Notes under the pieces: generated by a model
Databases searched by the model: none
Seen by the model: the letters and a program-made list of their open reading frames with translations, nothing else
What the model was told of the DNA's origin: nothing
Assembly: GCF_029937575.1 (NCBI RefSeq)
Contig: NZ_JAPYPS010000003.1
Coordinates: 1,554-65,553, forward strand
DNA length: 64,000 bases
Reading direction: 5' to 3'
Source of the DNA: Nocardioides sp.
GTDB taxonomy: Bacteria > Actinomycetota > Actinomycetes > Propionibacteriales > Nocardioidaceae
In this document: one piece after another, positions 62,771 to 64,000 of the stretch
How positions within the stretch are numbered: the first letter of the stretch is position 1
Layout of the letters: every line of letters begins with the position of its first letter
Made by a program: the position numbers and the translations under genes

Positions 62771-63196
62771 TCACGTGGTCGTTCCGCCCGTCGAGTCGCC
62801 CGCCCCGGAGTCCGGTACGACGTCGTCCTGCGGCACGGTGCCGGGCGGGAGCCCGCCCTGCTGGCCACCGGTCACGCCGCCCTGGAACTGGCCGCCCCGT
62901 CCGGGGAGCTGACCCTGCTGACCCGGCTGCCCGGGCACGAACTGTCCACCCCCGGGCCCGCGCTGGTCGGTGTCGGCACCGTCCGAGACGGCGCCCAGCG
63001 CGGCTCCCCCGAGTCCCCCGAGCACGAGGGAGGCCAGGGCCACCGCAGCGACAGCGCGGAGGCCGAGCACGCGATGGCGCAGGCCGGTCGGGGGGTCGGC
63101 GTCAGCCGGGGCAGGGGTGGCCGGGGTGGCAGCGGGCGGTGGCGGGGGCGCGACGGTGTCGTCGATCGCCCGGGTGTCGTCGGTGTCCTGGTCCAT
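62771..63196 (-). CDS. small single-pass membrane protein with Gly/Gln-rich tail
   Basis: 141 residues. A Pro/Ala-rich cytoplasmic part, a membrane helix (AVAAVALASLVLGGLGGAAL) and an external Gly/Gln/Pro-rich tail with repeats such as GQFVPGQPGQQGQ and GGQQGGLPPG. ATG 63196 is chosen because the protein then starts with the acidic MDQDTDDTRA; a longer frame to 63307 adds Cys-rich non-conserved sequence. It is divergent from the response regulator and may belong to its regulon (inference). Confidence 0.6.
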   Translation of the reverse strand: MDQDTDDTRAIDDTVAPPPPPAATPATPAPADADPPTGLRHRVLGLRAVAAVALASLVLGGLGGAALGAVSDGADTDQRGPGGGQFVPGQPGQQGQLPGRGGQFQGGVTGGQQGGLPPGTVPQDDVVPDSGAGDSTGGTTT

Positions 63197-63342
63197 GCAG
63201 CCAGGCTCGTCCGGGCACCTGTACGCCGGCTGTGGTCGCGATGTGGACTCGGCATGCGCTCCACCAACGGGACTCAGGCGCCCGCAGGCACCACCCAGCG
63301 TGTCCACAGCAAACCCACAGACAGGATCGTCACAGTGGACTC

Positions 63343-64000
63343 ATGACCACCGCACCAGCTCTCCTGCGTCCCGACGGAACGCCCGTCCGAGTCCTCGTCG
63401 TCGACGACGAGGTCAACATCGCCGAGCTCATCTCGATGGCCCTGCGCTACGAGGGCTGGGTCGTGGAGACCGTCCACACCGGCACCAAGGCCGTCGCTGC
63501 TGCCAAGGAGCACCAGCCCGACGCCGTGGTGCTCGACATGATGCTGCCCGACTTCGACGGGATGGAGGTGCTGCGCCGGATGCGCGGCACCGATCCCGAC
63601 GTACCGGTGCTCTTCCTGACAGCGCGCGACGCCGTCGAGGACCGGATCGCCGGCCTGACGGCGGGGGGCGACGACTACGTCACCAAGCCGTTCTCCCTGG
63701 AAGAGGTCGTGGCCAGGCTCCGGGCGCTGATGCGCCGCTCGGGCGCCCAGCAGGCGGCCACGTCCTCGCTGCTCACCGTCGGCGACCTGATCCTCGACGA
63801 GGACAGCCACGAGGTCCGTCGCGGCGGCACCGAGATCTCCCTGACCGCCACCGAGTTCGAGCTGCTGCGCTTCCTGATGCGCAACCCCAAGCGGGTGCTC
63901 AGCAAGGCGCAGATCCTCGACCGCGTGTGGAACTACGACTTCGGCGGCCAGGCCAACGTCGTCGAGCTCTACATCTCCTACCTGCGCAAGAAGGTCGACG
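63343..64000 (+). CDS. OmpR/PhoB-type response regulator (3' end cut by window)
   Basis: 219 codons present. Receiver domain: acidic pair DDE at 21-23, phosphoacceptor Asp65 in VVLDMMLPD, Thr93 in FLTARD and Lys115 in TKPF; the usual GADDY reads GGDDY. The winged-helix DNA-binding domain begins near 150 (ISLTATEFELLRFLMRNPKR, VWNYDFGGQANVVELYISYL), so only the last strands are missing. A histidine kinase gene would be expected just downstream, outside the window. ATG 63343 starts the standard N-terminus; the ribosome-binding site is poor. Confidence 0.93.
   Translation, partial: MTTAPALLRPDGTPVRVLVVDDEVNIAELISMALRYEGWVVETVHTGTKAVAAAKEHQPDAVVLDMMLPDFDGMEVLRRMRGTDPDVPVLFLTARDAVEDRIAGLTAGGDDYVTKPFSLEEVVARLRALMRRSGAQQAATSSLLTVGDLILDEDSHEVRRGGTEISLTATEFELLRFLMRNPKRVLSKAQILDRVWNYDFGGQANVVELYISYLRKKVD

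Noticed and set aside
1..64000. CRISPR array, insertion sequence or prophage
   Set aside because: No regularly spaced repeats, transposase motifs, integrase or phage structural genes were seen; short direct repeats found are within low-complexity coding tails.

Overview
The window is very GC-rich, densely coded DNA from an actinobacterium. GTG starts, TANNNT-type -10 boxes placed 5-7 bases before start codons, coproporphyrin-type heme genes, a KstR-like operator and several blocks resembling Mycobacterium gene order (tig/tRNA/nei/rpiB; pth/rplY/prs/glmU/tRNA-Gln; hemQ/hemY/hemE/DUF3000/rnd; desA3 with its reductase) point to the Propionibacteriales, most likely Nocardioides or a close relative. 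This placement is an inference from gene content; no marker gene was aligned. I saw no insertion sequence, prophage or CRISPR array.

Layout. 1-4.7 kb (minus): the 5' part of trigger factor, tRNA-Pro and tRNA-Gly, a SpoIIE-type phosphatase, an Nei-type glycosylase, RpiB and an alpha/beta hydrolase. 4.8-16.2 kb (minus): an exopolysaccharide locus read leftward from one recognisable promoter at 16.2 kb: initiating glycosylphosphotransferase, a lipoprotein, two GT4 glycosyltransferases (these four linked by three TGATG stop/start overlaps), a 1276-residue secreted PA14 protein and a flippase with a ParB-like tail. 16.4-28.1 kb (minus): core genes pth, rplY, prs, glmU, a sortase with an apparently altered active site and tRNA-Gln. 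This block is interrupted by a three-gene set: Ser/Thr kinase, solute-binding lipoprotein and a 973-residue secreted helical protein.

28.2-36.9 kb: an ATP-dependent DNA ligase and, 5 kb away, a LigD-type polymerase, probably an end-joining pair with near-identical leaderless promoters. Between them lie two unknown proteins, a GT4-Stealth fusion and a sulfotransferase, suggesting surface-glycan work. A GNAT/Eis-like acetyltransferase follows. 37.0-39.7 kb: a membrane desaturase with its electron-transfer partner under an operator-like palindrome. 39.8-43.7 kb: MsrB, two tandem paralogous lipoproteins, HemQ and a secreted SGNH protein. 43.7-53.2 kb: HemY, a 1182-residue secreted beta-rich protein and a DUF4349 lipoprotein diverging across a 28-bp palindrome, HemE, DUF3000 and RNase D. 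53.1-64 kb: an orphan solute-binding protein whose 3' end overlaps rnd by 94 bp, an unknown protein, HrpA helicase, a KstD-like flavoprotein behind a KstR-consensus palindrome, two exported proteins and the start of an OmpR-type response regulator cut by the window end.

The most unusual items are the kinase/binding-protein/helical-protein set inside a conserved core block, the flippase-ParB fusion, the sortase lacking its expected arginine, and several long unexplained inverted repeats (28175-28231, 48742-48769, 54711-54805). None is shown to be a new system; each is given with a test.
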